From: Bog-473 sp963764305
Lineage (GTDB): Bacteria > Actinomycetota > Acidimicrobiia > Acidimicrobiales > RAAP-2
Length of the DNA: 64,000 bases
Direction: 5' to 3'
Assembly: GCA_963764305.1 (NCBI GenBank)
Contig: CAVXSD010000007.1
Span: forward strand, 248,001 to 312,000
The notes below the pieces were generated by a model. The model searched no databases, was not told the origin of the DNA, and worked only from the letters and a program-made list of their open reading frames with translations. Both the position numbers and the translations under genes were made by a program. Numbering within the stretch: the stretch's first letter is position 1; every line of letters starts with the position of its first letter. This document shows positions 20,006 to 27,960 of this stretch, piece by piece.

Positions 20006-21838
20006 GTGAGTGCGACGCCGCAGGACGAGCCGGACGAGGTCGAGTCGGACCGCGACGACTACCTCGACGGGCAAGAAGAAGACTCGTTTCCGGCCTCTGA
20101 CCCCCACTCCGACTGGTCGGGCCCCCGACCCGAACCTGCGTCAGCGCGCCCGCCGGCGCGCCGTTCACCTTGTCCCAGCCCCCGAGGAGGCTTGATCGTG
20201 GCCGATGACGCCGAGGCTTTCCCGACCCTGACCGACGCCGACATGGCGGTGATGGAGGAGCTGGGGACGCGGCGACGGACCGCCGCCGGCGAGTACCTCT
20301 TCCACGCTGGTGACGTGACCTACGACTTCCATGTCGTGGTGTCAGGGACGATCGAGATCGTGGCCCACAACGGTGCCGAAGAGCAGATCGTCGTGCGGCA
20401 CGGCCCCGGCAAGTTCATCGGTGAGCTCAACCTGCTTACCGGCATGCGCGTCTTCGTGTCTGCCCGCGTGGAGGAGCCGGGCGAGGTGATCGTCGTTCCG
20501 CGGGATCGATTGCGACGGCTCATCTCCACCAGCCCCGGGCTGGGCGACACCATCCTGGCCGCCTTCATGGCCCGGCGCTCGGTCCTCCTCGCGGGTGCGT
20601 CGGCGTCCACCCGGATCATCGGATCGCGCTTCTCGCCGGAGTCGCAGCAGGTGCGCGAGTTCCTGGCCCGCTCCGGGATCCCGTACGAGTGGCTGGATCC
20701 CGATCACGACCCCGAGGTCGAGACCCTCCTGGAGGAGTTCCGCATCGACCCCGAGGAACTCCCTGTCGTCATCACGTCGGGAGCGGTCCTGCGCCGCCCG
20801 ACGCCCGGCGCCCTCGCCGAGTACCTGGGTCTCACGTTGGAGAGCCTGCCGGATCGCTGCTTCGATCTGGTCATCGTCGGGGGAGGTCCCGCCGGCCTCG
20901 CCGCCGCCGTCTACGGCGCCTCCGAAGGCCTCCGCACCCTCGGTCTCGAGAAGATCGGCATCGGAGGGCAGGCCGGTTCGAGCTCGCGGATCGAGAACTA
21001 CCTCGGGTTCCCCACCGGCATCTCGGGCGGCGACCTCACCCGGCGGGCTTTCATCCAGGCCGAGAAGTTCGGCGCCTCCCTCACGGCCCCGTGCGAGGTG
21101 ACGGCGCTGCGCGAGGAGGGGGGCCACCTGATCCTCACGCTCTCGGACGGCACCGAGGTGGCGGCCCGTGCCGCCATCGTGGCCAGCGGCGCGCGCTACC
21201 GGCGCCTCGCCGTCGACCGCCTCGAGGAGTTCGAGGGCAACAGCGTGTACTACTCCGCGACCGAACTGGAGCGGCGCCAGTGCGGTGCGTCACCCGTGGT
21301 GGTCGTCGGCGGCGGCAACTCCGCCGGACAGGCGGCGATGTTCCTTTCCGATGCCTGCTCCTCGGTGACCGTCGTGATCCGCGGCGGCGATCTCGGAGCG
21401 AGCATGTCCCGCTACCTGGTCGACCGCATTGAGAGTCATCCGCGCATCACGGTGCAGACGAAAGCACAGATCACCGGGCTCTTCGGCAATCCGGACCTGC
21501 ACGCAGTCGAGATCACGGACGCCGATGGGCAGACGGAGCTCCCCTGCTCCGGGCTCTTCTCCTTCATCGGGGCCGAGCCGTCCTCGGGCTGGGTCTCCGG
21601 ATGCGCCGCGCTCGACGCCCGCGGGTTCGTCCTGACCGATCGCGCCCTCAGCCCCGAGGATCTCGACGATCGCTGGGCTGCCCAGGGGCGGCTGCCGCTG
21701 CCGTTCGAAACGAGCCACCCCGGGCTGTTCGCCGTCGGCGACGTGCGCGCCGGGTCCACCAAGCGGGTGGCGGCCGCCGTCGGCGAGGGATCGGCCTGTG
21801 TCGGCGCGGTGCATCAGTTCCTGAGTTTCTCCCACTGA
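20006..21838 (+). CDS. cNMP-domain thioredoxin-reductase-like flavoprotein with DSFPASDP leader
   Basis: Long form of 610 residues from GTG at 20006. Domains in order: an acidic leader with the small-protein motif EEDSFPASDPHSDWSGP (about 25-40); a cyclic-nucleotide-binding (CRP-like) domain (about 75-195); a thioredoxin-like linker domain lacking CxxC (about 205-285); and an FAD/NAD(P) reductase core with IVGGGPAGLAAA near 290 and VVGGGNSAGQAA near 435. At the place where thioredoxin reductase has CATC, this protein has YYSATELERRQCG, so the redox disulfide is absent. An internal GTG at 20198 with an excellent Shine-Dalgarno would give the usual 546-residue form without the leader. Confidence 0.88.
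   Translation: MSATPQDEPDEVESDRDDYLDGQEEDSFPASDPHSDWSGPRPEPASARPPARRSPCPSPRGGLIVADDAEAFPTLTDADMAVMEELGTRRRTAAGEYLFHAGDVTYDFHVVVSGTIEIVAHNGAEEQIVVRHGPGKFIGELNLLTGMRVFVSARVEEPGEVIVVPRDRLRRLISTSPGLGDTILAAFMARRSVLLAGASASTRIIGSRFSPESQQVREFLARSGIPYEWLDPDHDPEVETLLEEFRIDPEELPVVITSGAVLRRPTPGALAEYLGLTLESLPDRCFDLVIVGGGPAGLAAAVYGASEGLRTLGLEKIGIGGQAGSSSRIENYLGFPTGISGGDLTRRAFIQAEKFGASLTAPCEVTALREEGGHLILTLSDGTEVAARAAIVASGARYRRLAVDRLEEFEGNSVYYSATELERRQCGASPVVVVGGGNSAGQAAMFLSDACSSVTVVIRGGDLGASMSRYLVDRIESHPRITVQTKAQITGLFGNPDLHAVEITDADGQTELPCSGLFSFIGAEPSSGWVSGCAALDARGFVLTDRALSPEDLDDRWAAQGRLPLPFETSHPGLFAVGDVRAGSTKRVAAAVGEGSACVGAVHQFLSFSH
20184..20200 (+). promoter_or_regulatory. Internal ribosome binding site and GTG start for the short flavoprotein form
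   Basis: GAGGAGG at 20184-20190 lies 7 nt before GTG at 20198, in the same frame as the upstream GTG at 20006. The longer frame has its own GAGAGGG site. Two proteins with a common C-terminus may therefore be made. Confidence 0.7.
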
Positions 21839-21884
21839 TCGTCGCACTGCGCGTGCGCGGATCGGCGCGACGCACCCGCAGTGA

Positions 21885-22703
21885 TCACGTCCGGGCGAAG
21901 AACTCGATCAGATGAGCGGCCACCTCGTCGGGGTGGGTGAGGATGCCGATGTGCCCGGAGCCGGCGACCTCGCGGTAGTCGCAGCCGGGGATGGCCTGGG
22001 CGGCCAGGCGGGCGTAGCGCGGCGGCGAGTCGACGTCGTGCTCGAAGGCCAGGACCAGGCAGGGGACGCGCACCTCGGGCCAACGGGTGGTGCGGGCCCG
22101 GTCGGTCGACCAGGCGAGGGCCGCCTCGTACTGGCCCAGGCGCCCGGGGTTGGGCCACACCGGCAGGTCGCCCATCATCGACAGCCAGGTGTTGACGACC
22201 TCGTTGTCCTGAATGTCGGCGATCGGCAGGTAGCGCAGGGTCTCGGTGGCGTAGAAGAGCCGGGGCAGGTCGTAGTCGAGACGGGCCAGGTCCCGCTCGA
22301 CAGTCGTGATGGCGACCTCCCAGGCCGTCGGCGCGTTGGCGCTGCCCATCAGCGCGGCAGAACGGACCCGTCCCGGCTGGTCGAGCACCAGCGTCTCGGC
22401 GATCCAGCCACCCATGGAGTGCCCGGCGATGCGCACCGGCTCGACCCACCCGAGATGGTCGAGCAGCGCGACGGTGTCGGCCGCCATGCCGTCGACGCTG
22501 TACGGCCCCGGTGGCGAGGAGGACGGCTCCACCCCACGGTTGTCGAAGGTGACGACGCGGTACCCCGCGGCCACGAGGGACGGCACGAGCGACAGGTGCC
22601 AGGCGACGGCGGGCTGGCCGCAGCCGGCGATGAGGAGGAGCGGCTCGCCGTCGCCGGTGACCTGGTAGTTGAGCGTGGCCCCGTTGGCGCTGACTTCAGG
22701 AAT
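21885..22703 (-). CDS. Alpha/beta hydrolase with a probable ATT start codon
   Basis: 272 residues if initiated at ATT 22703. The fold starts with ANGATLNYQVTGDGEPLLLI, so a later GTG at 22586 would delete the first strands and the oxyanion-hole region (AGCGQPA). The nucleophile elbow is IAGHSMGGW and the catalytic His lies in VAGSGHIGILTH. No ATG, GTG or TTG is in frame between the upstream dehydratase stop (22696-22698) and the first conserved strand. GGAGGT sits 5 nt before the ATT. Likely esterase or epoxide-hydrolase-like enzyme; substrate unknown. Confidence 0.8.
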   Translation of the reverse strand: MPEVSANGATLNYQVTGDGEPLLLIAGCGQPAVAWHLSLVPSLVAAGYRVVTFDNRGVEPSSSPPGPYSVDGMAADTVALLDHLGWVEPVRIAGHSMGGWIAETLVLDQPGRVRSAALMGSANAPTAWEVAITTVERDLARLDYDLPRLFYATETLRYLPIADIQDNEVVNTWLSMMGDLPVWPNPGRLGQYEAALAWSTDRARTTRWPEVRVPCLVLAFEHDVDSPPRYARLAAQAIPGCDYREVAGSGHIGILTHPDEVAAHLIEFFART

Positions 22704-23655
22704 GGAGCACCTCCGATAGGAGCTTCGGCGCCACGTTTCGTCCGGTCAACAAGACGACGGTCTCCCTCCCCTCCGCATCGGGGGTCACCACCCCCGCCCG
22801 CAGCGCGGCCACCCCGACAGCCCCCGCGCCCTCCAGGACGAGGCCCATCTTGGAGGCCGAGAAGGCCATGGCGGAGCGGATGTCGGCCTCGCTGACGGTG
22901 AGGACGTCGACGCCATGGTCGAGCGCGACGCCGACGGTCACCGCGCCCGGCTCGAGGTTTCCCGCCAGGCCGTCCGCCACGGTCGGCTCGACCTCGATCG
23001 GCACGATGGTGCCCGCGGCCAGTGCGGTGCTCATGGAGGGTGAGGCCTCGGACTCGACCCCGACGACGCGCACGCCCGTCCCCTCGAGGCCGAGGATGAC
23101 GCCCGCCAGCAGCCCTCCTCCCCCGCAGGGCACGACCACCGTGCCGAGCTCGGGCACCTGCTCGGCCAGCTCCCGGGCCAGCGTGGCCTGGCCGGCGATG
23201 ACGTCGGGGTCGTTGTAGGGCGAGACGTAGCGGCTCCCGTCGCGGGCGGAAAGCTCGAGGGCGTGGGTCTCGGCCTCCCGGTAGCCCTCGCCGTGCAGGA
23301 CGAGGCGGACTTCGAACTGCTGGAGGGCCGACACCTTGGCCGCCGAGGCGCCGGTCGGCACCACGACGGTGACCGTAGCGCCGAGCTTGGACGCCGCGTA
23401 GGCCAGGCCGAGTCCGTGGTTGCCGGCGGACGACGCCACCACGGTGCGCCCGGGGTCCTGCTCGAGCGTGGCCGACACGGCGGCCAGGCCGCCGCGCACC
23501 TTGAACGACCCGGTTGGTTGGACGGTCTCCACCTTCAGCGACACCGAGGGGCCCAGCTGGGGGGCGCCTACCACCGGGGTCACGGCGAGGAACCGGCGCA
23601 CCGCCTTCCAGGCCGCCTCCCGGTGGGCCGGGCCGGGGAGCTCCACGTCACGCAC
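22696..23655 (-). CDS. PLP-dependent threonine/serine dehydratase-like enzyme
   Basis: Fold type II PLP enzyme of 319 residues. The Schiff-base lysine is in PTGSFKVRGG near 53, and the phosphate-binding glycine loop is PCGGGGLLAG near 177. VVASSAGNHGLGLAYAA matches the substrate Asn loop. The regulatory ACT domain of biosynthetic IlvA is absent, so a catabolic threonine or serine ammonia-lyase or a racemase-like role is more likely. GTG start at 23655. Overlaps the downstream hydrolase, suggesting coupled translation. Confidence 0.88.
   Translation of the reverse strand: MRDVELPGPAHREAAWKAVRRFLAVTPVVGAPQLGPSVSLKVETVQPTGSFKVRGGLAAVSATLEQDPGRTVVASSAGNHGLGLAYAASKLGATVTVVVPTGASAAKVSALQQFEVRLVLHGEGYREAETHALELSARDGSRYVSPYNDPDVIAGQATLARELAEQVPELGTVVVPCGGGGLLAGVILGLEGTGVRVVGVESEASPSMSTALAAGTIVPIEVEPTVADGLAGNLEPGAVTVGVALDHGVDVLTVSEADIRSAMAFSASKMGLVLEGAGAVGVAALRAGVVTPDAEGRETVVLLTGRNVAPKLLSEVLHS
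22701..22714 (-). promoter_or_regulatory. Shine-Dalgarno and AUU initiation site of the hydrolase
   Basis: GGAGGT (22709-22714) is followed by a 5-nt spacer and ATT (22701-22703) on the minus strand, overlapping the end of the dehydratase gene. The spacing is ideal, so AUU is the best-supported start. Confidence 0.55.
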
Positions 23656-23684
23656 CGCTCAAGTCTGGCCGAGGACCGCCTGGC

Positions 23685-24467
23685 ATGCTGAACGCCGTGC
23701 ATACCGGGACCCGGACCTTTGACGGCGCGACCGTGCACGTGCATGCCGACGTCGCCGCCATGGCCCGCGCCGCCGCCGACGATGCGCTCGGTGTGTTGCA
23801 GGCCGCCGTGGCCGCCCGGGGCACGGCACACGCCATGTTCGCCACCGGCAACTCCCAGCTGGCATTCGTGCACACGCTGGTCCACGAGACCGAGGGGGTC
23901 CCGTGGCCCGACATCATCGTCTTTCACATGGACGAGTACGTCGGCGTGGGACCGGACCATCCGGCCGGCTTCCAGCGCTGGATCCGCGAGCGCATCGTGG
24001 AGCCGGCACACCCCAAGGCCGCCTTCTACGTCGAGGGTCTCGGTGACGCCGAGGCCGAGTCCCGCCGTTACGCCGACCTCCTCCGGCAGCATCCGCTCGA
24101 CCTGTGCTGCCTCGGCGTAGGCGAGAACGGGCACCTGGCCTTCAACGACCCGCCCGTGGCTGACTTCGCCGACCCGTACGACGCCAAGGTGGTGGAGCTC
24201 GAGGCTGCCTGCCGCACGCAGCAGGTGCACGAGGGCCACTTCCCCGACCTCGACGCCGTCCCGACCCACGCCATCACCGTGACGATCCCGGCGCTCCTGC
24301 GGGCGCGCCGCGTGCTGGCCATCGTCCCCGAGGCGCGCAAGGCGGAGCCGGTGGGCGCCGCACTGACCGGGCCGATCACGACCGCGTGCCCGGCCTCGGC
24401 CCTGCGGACGATCTCCCACGCCACCATTCACCTCGAGCCTGAATCGGCGCGACTGCTGCCGGACTGA
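23685..24467 (+). CDS. Glucosamine-6-phosphate deaminase/6-phosphogluconolactonase-family protein (NagB-like)
   Basis: 260 residues. The NagB signature FHMDEYVG appears near residue 80 and GVGENGHLAFNDPP near 145, corresponding to the active-site Asp and His/Glu segments of glucosamine-6-phosphate deaminase. A second in-frame start, GTG at 23697, is possible. It is divergent from the dehydratase with a 29-bp gap. No other amino-sugar gene is nearby, so a deaminase role on a different sugar phosphate is possible. Confidence 0.82.
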   Translation: MLNAVHTGTRTFDGATVHVHADVAAMARAAADDALGVLQAAVAARGTAHAMFATGNSQLAFVHTLVHETEGVPWPDIIVFHMDEYVGVGPDHPAGFQRWIRERIVEPAHPKAAFYVEGLGDAEAESRRYADLLRQHPLDLCCLGVGENGHLAFNDPPVADFADPYDAKVVELEAACRTQQVHEGHFPDLDAVPTHAITVTIPALLRARRVLAIVPEARKAEPVGAALTGPITTACPASALRTISHATIHLEPESARLLPD

Positions 24468-24481
24468 GGGCCTCGTTGTTG

Positions 24482-24496
24482 GGGGTCTAGGACCCC
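24482..24496. terminator. Candidate convergent hairpin
   Basis: GGGGTC-TAG-GACCCC forms a perfect 6-bp stem with a 3-nt loop between the convergent NagB-like and DinB-like genes, overlapping the latter's stop codon. There is no T-tract, so termination activity is uncertain. Confidence 0.3.
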
Positions 24497-25023
24497 AGGT
24501 CCCCGGTGACGTCGTAAAGATGATGGACCGGGTCGTGGAGCAAGTAGCGGCTGAAGCCCGCGATGCTGAAGCGGGCGCCGTCGCTGCGCCTGCCCCGCCG
24601 CAGCCATTGATCACCCTCCACGGCGTCCAAGGCATCGGCCAACACGTTGGCGGCGTCGTGCAACTGCTCGGAGACGGCGGCGGGATCCTGCTCGCCGTAG
24701 CGCTCCTCGACCGCGGTCGCGTCCTGGTCCCAGTTCGGGTACAGCGGGTCGTCCTCACGCAGCATCAGATCGAGTCGTCGCCGGTACAGCGTGCAGACGT
24801 CGCGCACGTGACAGGCGTACTCGAGCGGCGCCCAGCGGTCCCCGGCCGGGCGTCTGCGCACCACGTCGTCCGCCTGTCGCAGCACCTCCGCCCAGGCTGC
24901 CGCGTTGGCCCGCAACAGCGGGGCCACGGAAGCGGGCGACACCGCCGATGCGTCGAAGCCGCATTCGGGGCACGGGCGCTGGAGGACCCACGTCCAGTCC
25001 TTGTCGTCGGGCACGATCGGCAC
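24487..25023 (-). CDS. DinB-like/maleylpyruvate isomerase-family protein
   Basis: 178 residues, start GTG. Four-helix-bundle pattern with possible metal-binding histidines in LEYACHVRDV and YLLHDPVHHLYDV, as in the DinB_2 superfamily (PF12867). The N-terminus contains RPCPECGFD, a small Cys pair seen in one subgroup. These proteins are often mycothiol- or bacillithiol-dependent transferases or isomerases. It follows the sulfotransferase by one base (stop 25025) and may be cotranscribed. Confidence 0.78.
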   Translation of the reverse strand: MPIVPDDKDWTWVLQRPCPECGFDASAVSPASVAPLLRANAAAWAEVLRQADDVVRRRPAGDRWAPLEYACHVRDVCTLYRRRLDLMLREDDPLYPNWDQDATAVEERYGEQDPAAVSEQLHDAANVLADALDAVEGDQWLRRGRRSDGARFSIAGFSRYLLHDPVHHLYDVTGDLGS

Positions 25024-25024
25024 G

Positions 25025-25914
25025 TCACGCCGTCCCGTCGCGCTGGAGCCAGTCCAGCAGGTCGGTCGGGGCCATGGCCGCGACGCGGTCGCGATAGTGG
25101 GCCAGTTCGAACCCGGTCAGGAGCGCACGACCTTCGCCCGACGTCCCTTGACGGAAGAAGGCACCCGGATCTTTGAGCACGCCGAGGGTGTCGGGCGCGT
25201 TGGCGCCGGCACGCATGGCGTCGAAGGTGGCGGCCTGCACGAGCGCCGGCCGGCGCTCCTCGTCCACGGGGATCCCCAGCAACCCGGCGAGCCGGCGCAT
25301 GGAGCCGTCGAGGTCCGTCACGAGGTCGTCGTAGTGCACCAGCACGACGTTGGGCTGGTGGCGCCGCGCCCAGGCATCGGTGAGGTGGAGCAGCGCGCCG
25401 GGCAGCGTGTCGAGCCACTCGCGGGGGTCGCCTTCCCAGTCGACGAACCCGACGAGCCACTCGTGCAACGGCGGCAGCGGCGGGCGGTCGGCTTCGGGAC
25501 GACCGGTGAGCTCGGCCATGCGGCGGCGATCGATGTTGCTGCTGTGGTGATAGAGCGAAACGGCCATGTCGAGCGGGTGGCGTCCCACAACGATGTAGGT
25601 AGCACGCGCGCATCGAGCGGCACGCCGTCGAGCGGGGTGTGGGTCTTGATGACACGACGCTGCGTCTGAGCGGCCAGGCGGGCGAAGACCTGCTCCTTGG
25701 GCCGCACGAGGTGGTCCAGCCAGGGCGAGAGATCGCCGAGGCGGGCCGGCAGGTCCGGCGTACCGAAGACGAGCAACAGGCAGATCATCTGGACCCAGGT
25801 GGTGCCCGACCTGGACCGGGTGCTCACCACGATGTCGCCTGGGCGGAACGGGAAGTCCCACCAGCGAGCGCTGTCCTCGTCGGGCGAGGTGTAGTGGAAC
25901 AGGCCGTGCCCCAT
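25025..25914 (-). pseudogene. Sulfotransferase family gene with one frameshift
   Basis: The N-terminal half (MGHGLFHYTSPDED start, then the PAPS 5'-phosphosulfate loop RSRSGTTWVQMI and RRVIKTHTPLDG) lies in one frame. The C-terminal half (YIVVGRHPLDMAVSLYHHS, the 3'-phosphate site, through LLDWLQRDGTA) lies in another. The switch falls at the CGCGCGC run 25605-25611, where two extra bases, or one missing base, would restore a single reading frame of about 296 residues. Both halves keep the conserved PAPS-binding residues, so the gene is otherwise intact. It may be functional if the indel is a sequencing error. Confidence 0.85.
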
Positions 25915-26069
25915 GGCATCAGCTTCGCGGACGACGGGACCGTCCCCGCGAAGCCACGGCAACCACATCGAACCCGGTGCGCAACGGCGGGGCAATGGCG
26001 GATTCCTAGGTTGCGGGCACGGAGATCTGGTGTGCCGGGTGGGGGCCGGGGACGCTGCAGGAGGGATAC

Positions 26070-26792
26070 GTGACGACGGCGATTGCCACCGGGGAACTGG
26101 GTCTGGTCTCCCGAGGGTCGGCGCCGCGCCGGGGGCGTCGCTCGACGCTCAAGCGTGTCCTCATCGCCGCCGGGTCTGCTCTGGTCGCGTTGCTCCTCGT
26201 CACGGGTTCATGGATCGGCATCAGCCTCTACCGCATCGACCACGCCGTGCATCACGTCGGGGTCCCGGCGTGGCTCCTGGCCCGCGGCAAGAACGACCTG
26301 CTGGCCATCGTCAAGGGACCCAACCACAGTGAGCAGGTCTTCGTCTTCCACGCCGTCGGCGGCCACACCAACGTCCTGCAGATCCCTCAGGCGCTCGGAC
26401 TGCCCCTGCCCGACGGCAGCACCGTCCCCCTCGGGACCCTCAGCCTCCACGCGCCGGCGAGCATCATCGCCGGGCTCGACCATCTCGGCATCCCGGTCAG
26501 CCACTACGTCGGCGTCGACCTGCACATGGTGAGCCCCGCGTCGAACCTCGGCCAGCTGGCCACGGGGAAGCTGTCGGTGAGCTCCATGATCTCGGACCCG
26601 ACGGGTGCCACCTCGTTGCTCGAGCAGGTGGCCTCGCACATCTATCTCGGGCCCGGGACCCCGGTGTCCGCTGTCCTGTCCCTCACGAACGTGCCTACAG
26701 CCCACCCGGTCTCGGTGCCGACGGACCGGGGCTTGCACGGGACGCTCATACTGGCTGGCGCGTTCGAGAACGTGTTGCGAGCCTTCCTCTAA
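26070..26792 (+). CDS. Membrane-anchored LytR-CpsA-Psr-like protein (divergent, short)
   Basis: 240 residues, start GTG behind GCAGGAGGG. A basic N-terminus and one transmembrane helix (about 28-52) are followed by an extracytoplasmic domain. Segments NDLLAIVKGP, VLQIPQALGLPLPDG and VSHYVGVDLHMVS align in spirit with LCP proteins (D..L.v, IPRDt, yiavdf), which ligate glycopolymers to cell walls. The conserved phosphate-binding arginines are not evident, and the protein ends early. The call is tentative. Confidence 0.5.
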   Translation: MTTAIATGELGLVSRGSAPRRGRRSTLKRVLIAAGSALVALLLVTGSWIGISLYRIDHAVHHVGVPAWLLARGKNDLLAIVKGPNHSEQVFVFHAVGGHTNVLQIPQALGLPLPDGSTVPLGTLSLHAPASIIAGLDHLGIPVSHYVGVDLHMVSPASNLGQLATGKLSVSSMISDPTGATSLLEQVASHIYLGPGTPVSAVLSLTNVPTAHPVSVPTDRGLHGTLILAGAFENVLRAFL

Positions 26793-26805
26793 TGGCGCCC
26801 GAGTA

Positions 26806-27111
26806 GTGACAACCGGGCGGAAGCGGGGCCGGATCCGGCGGCGGGGCTGGCTTCACCGGGCCTCTCACAACAAGTCCGAGCAGTTCGAGGCTTCGTCCGA
26901 CGCGGCCGGTGCGGACCCGGGTAAGGGTGAAGGCGGATCAGGCGGATCAGGCGGATCAGGCGGAGGCCAAGGCGGGGGCCATGGCGATGTCCGGGACAGC
27001 GGTGACGGTGGAGCGGCCGCCGGGCCGGGCACCCAGGCCTCGCTCGACCAGGTGTTGCGCACTGCCGCCGAGGCCCGCAACAGGGAGGGCTCCAAGGACG
27101 GGGCTGCCTGA
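26806..27111 (+). CDS. Possible small glycine-rich protein
   Basis: 101-codon open frame starting GTG 13 bp after the LCP-like stop. A basic head (GRKRGRIRRRGW) leads to a (GGS)3-GGGQGGGHG linker encoded partly by three 9-bp ggcggatca repeats (26932-26958), then a helical tail LDQVLRTAAEARNREG. No recognised family and a weak Shine-Dalgarno. It may be non-coding. Confidence 0.3.
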   Translation: MTTGRKRGRIRRRGWLHRASHNKSEQFEASSDAAGADPGKGEGGSGGSGGSGGGQGGGHGDVRDSGDGGAAAGPGTQASLDQVLRTAAEARNREGSKDGAA

Positions 27112-27160
27112 GTCGCGTGACGATCCGGCGCCGAGCCGGGCAGGGGCAAACTGTTTGGCC

Positions 27161-27715
27161 ATGAGTGCTGACGACCGTGTTCCTCTGCAGCGTTTGGACG
27201 CTTTCTTGGGTCAGTGGACGATGGAAGCCCACTTTCCCGGAACGGACCCCACGGGCCCTATCGGGCGATCGACTTTCGAGTGGTTGCTCGGGGGACGCTT
27301 CCTTCGACAGAGAACCGAATTCCTAGAGCCCGGCCCTCCCGAGTGCGTCGCCATCATCGGTGCTCACGCGGGGAGCGACACATACACGCAGCACTATTTT
27401 GACGATCGTGGAATCGCTCGCCTCTATTCGATGACTCTGAATGAGGGCATCTGGCGGCTCCACAGAGACACTCCCGACTTCACCCCGTTGGAATTTCGTC
27501 AACGCTTCACAGGTCGCTTCACCCAAGACGGCGACCGCATCGATGGTGAGTGGGAAATCTGCCACGACAGTGACGCTTGGGAACACGATTTCGAAATTGA
27601 TCTACCGAAAGATCGCGTAGTCGATAGTCTCGGTCGACGCGCACGATGGCCTACCACCGCATTGCCGATGCCACGGTCGCGGTCACGCGGTCGCGGTCAA
27701 CGACGCGATGTCTGA
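27161..27715 (+). CDS. DUF1579-like protein
   Basis: 184 residues, ATG start. The opening LQRLDAFLGQWTMEAHFPG and the later EWLLGGRFLRQRTEF resemble the DUF1579 / lipocalin-like beta-barrel proteins of unknown role. The last 35 or so residues become Arg/Pro-rich after HDFEIDLPKDR and include a duplicated 12-bp DNA segment (27674-27685 and 27688-27699), so the C-terminus may be altered relative to homologues. GC content is lower than that of the neighbouring genes. Confidence 0.65.
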   Translation: MSADDRVPLQRLDAFLGQWTMEAHFPGTDPTGPIGRSTFEWLLGGRFLRQRTEFLEPGPPECVAIIGAHAGSDTYTQHYFDDRGIARLYSMTLNEGIWRLHRDTPDFTPLEFRQRFTGRFTQDGDRIDGEWEICHDSDAWEHDFEIDLPKDRVVDSLGRRARWPTTALPMPRSRSRGRGQRRDV

Positions 27716-27733
27716 CCCGGGACACCGCATCCA

Positions 27734-27788
27734 GGGGATGTTTCCAAAACTATCAACGAGTTCGTTTATAGTGCCGGAACACATCCCC
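27734..27788. repeat. Nested 55-bp inverted repeat
   Basis: Outer arms GGGGATGTTTCC (27734-27745) and GGAACACATCCCC (27776-27788) pair over 12 bp with one bulged base. They enclose a 24-bp near-palindrome (27749-27772), ACTAT-c-AACGA-gt-TCGTT-t-ATAGT. It lies between two convergent genes. It could be a TetR-like operator left from a lost gene, a strong hairpin terminator or a small mobile-element end. Confidence 0.75.
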
Positions 27789-27960
27789 CGACGGCCTGCC
27801 CTCCCAGAGCGCCGACCCGGGACATGATGCAGGTCCTCGGAAGAGGCGGGGCACCCCCGTCCGACTGATGCTCTCGGAATCCTTCTTGATTCGTCTCACG
27901 ACGGTCAGGAACCACGAATGAGTGGACAGGTCCAGGGTGCGTCGCACCGCCCTCATCTCC

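Noticed and set aside
24905..25669. Plus-strand protein-coding gene opposite the DinB-like and sulfotransferase genes
   Set aside because: Out-of-frame shadow; the minus strand carries PAPS-binding and DinB motifs.
26932..26958. CRISPR-like array (three 9-bp ggcggatca repeats)
   Set aside because: Direct tandem units without spacers that encode a Gly-Gly-Ser linker in one frame; no cas genes are present.
27753..27950. Possible 66-residue minus-strand ORF downstream of the LLM oxidoreductase
   Set aside because: Its ATG directly abuts a GAGGAG sequence with no spacer, it has no recognisable motif, and its end lies inside the inverted repeat.
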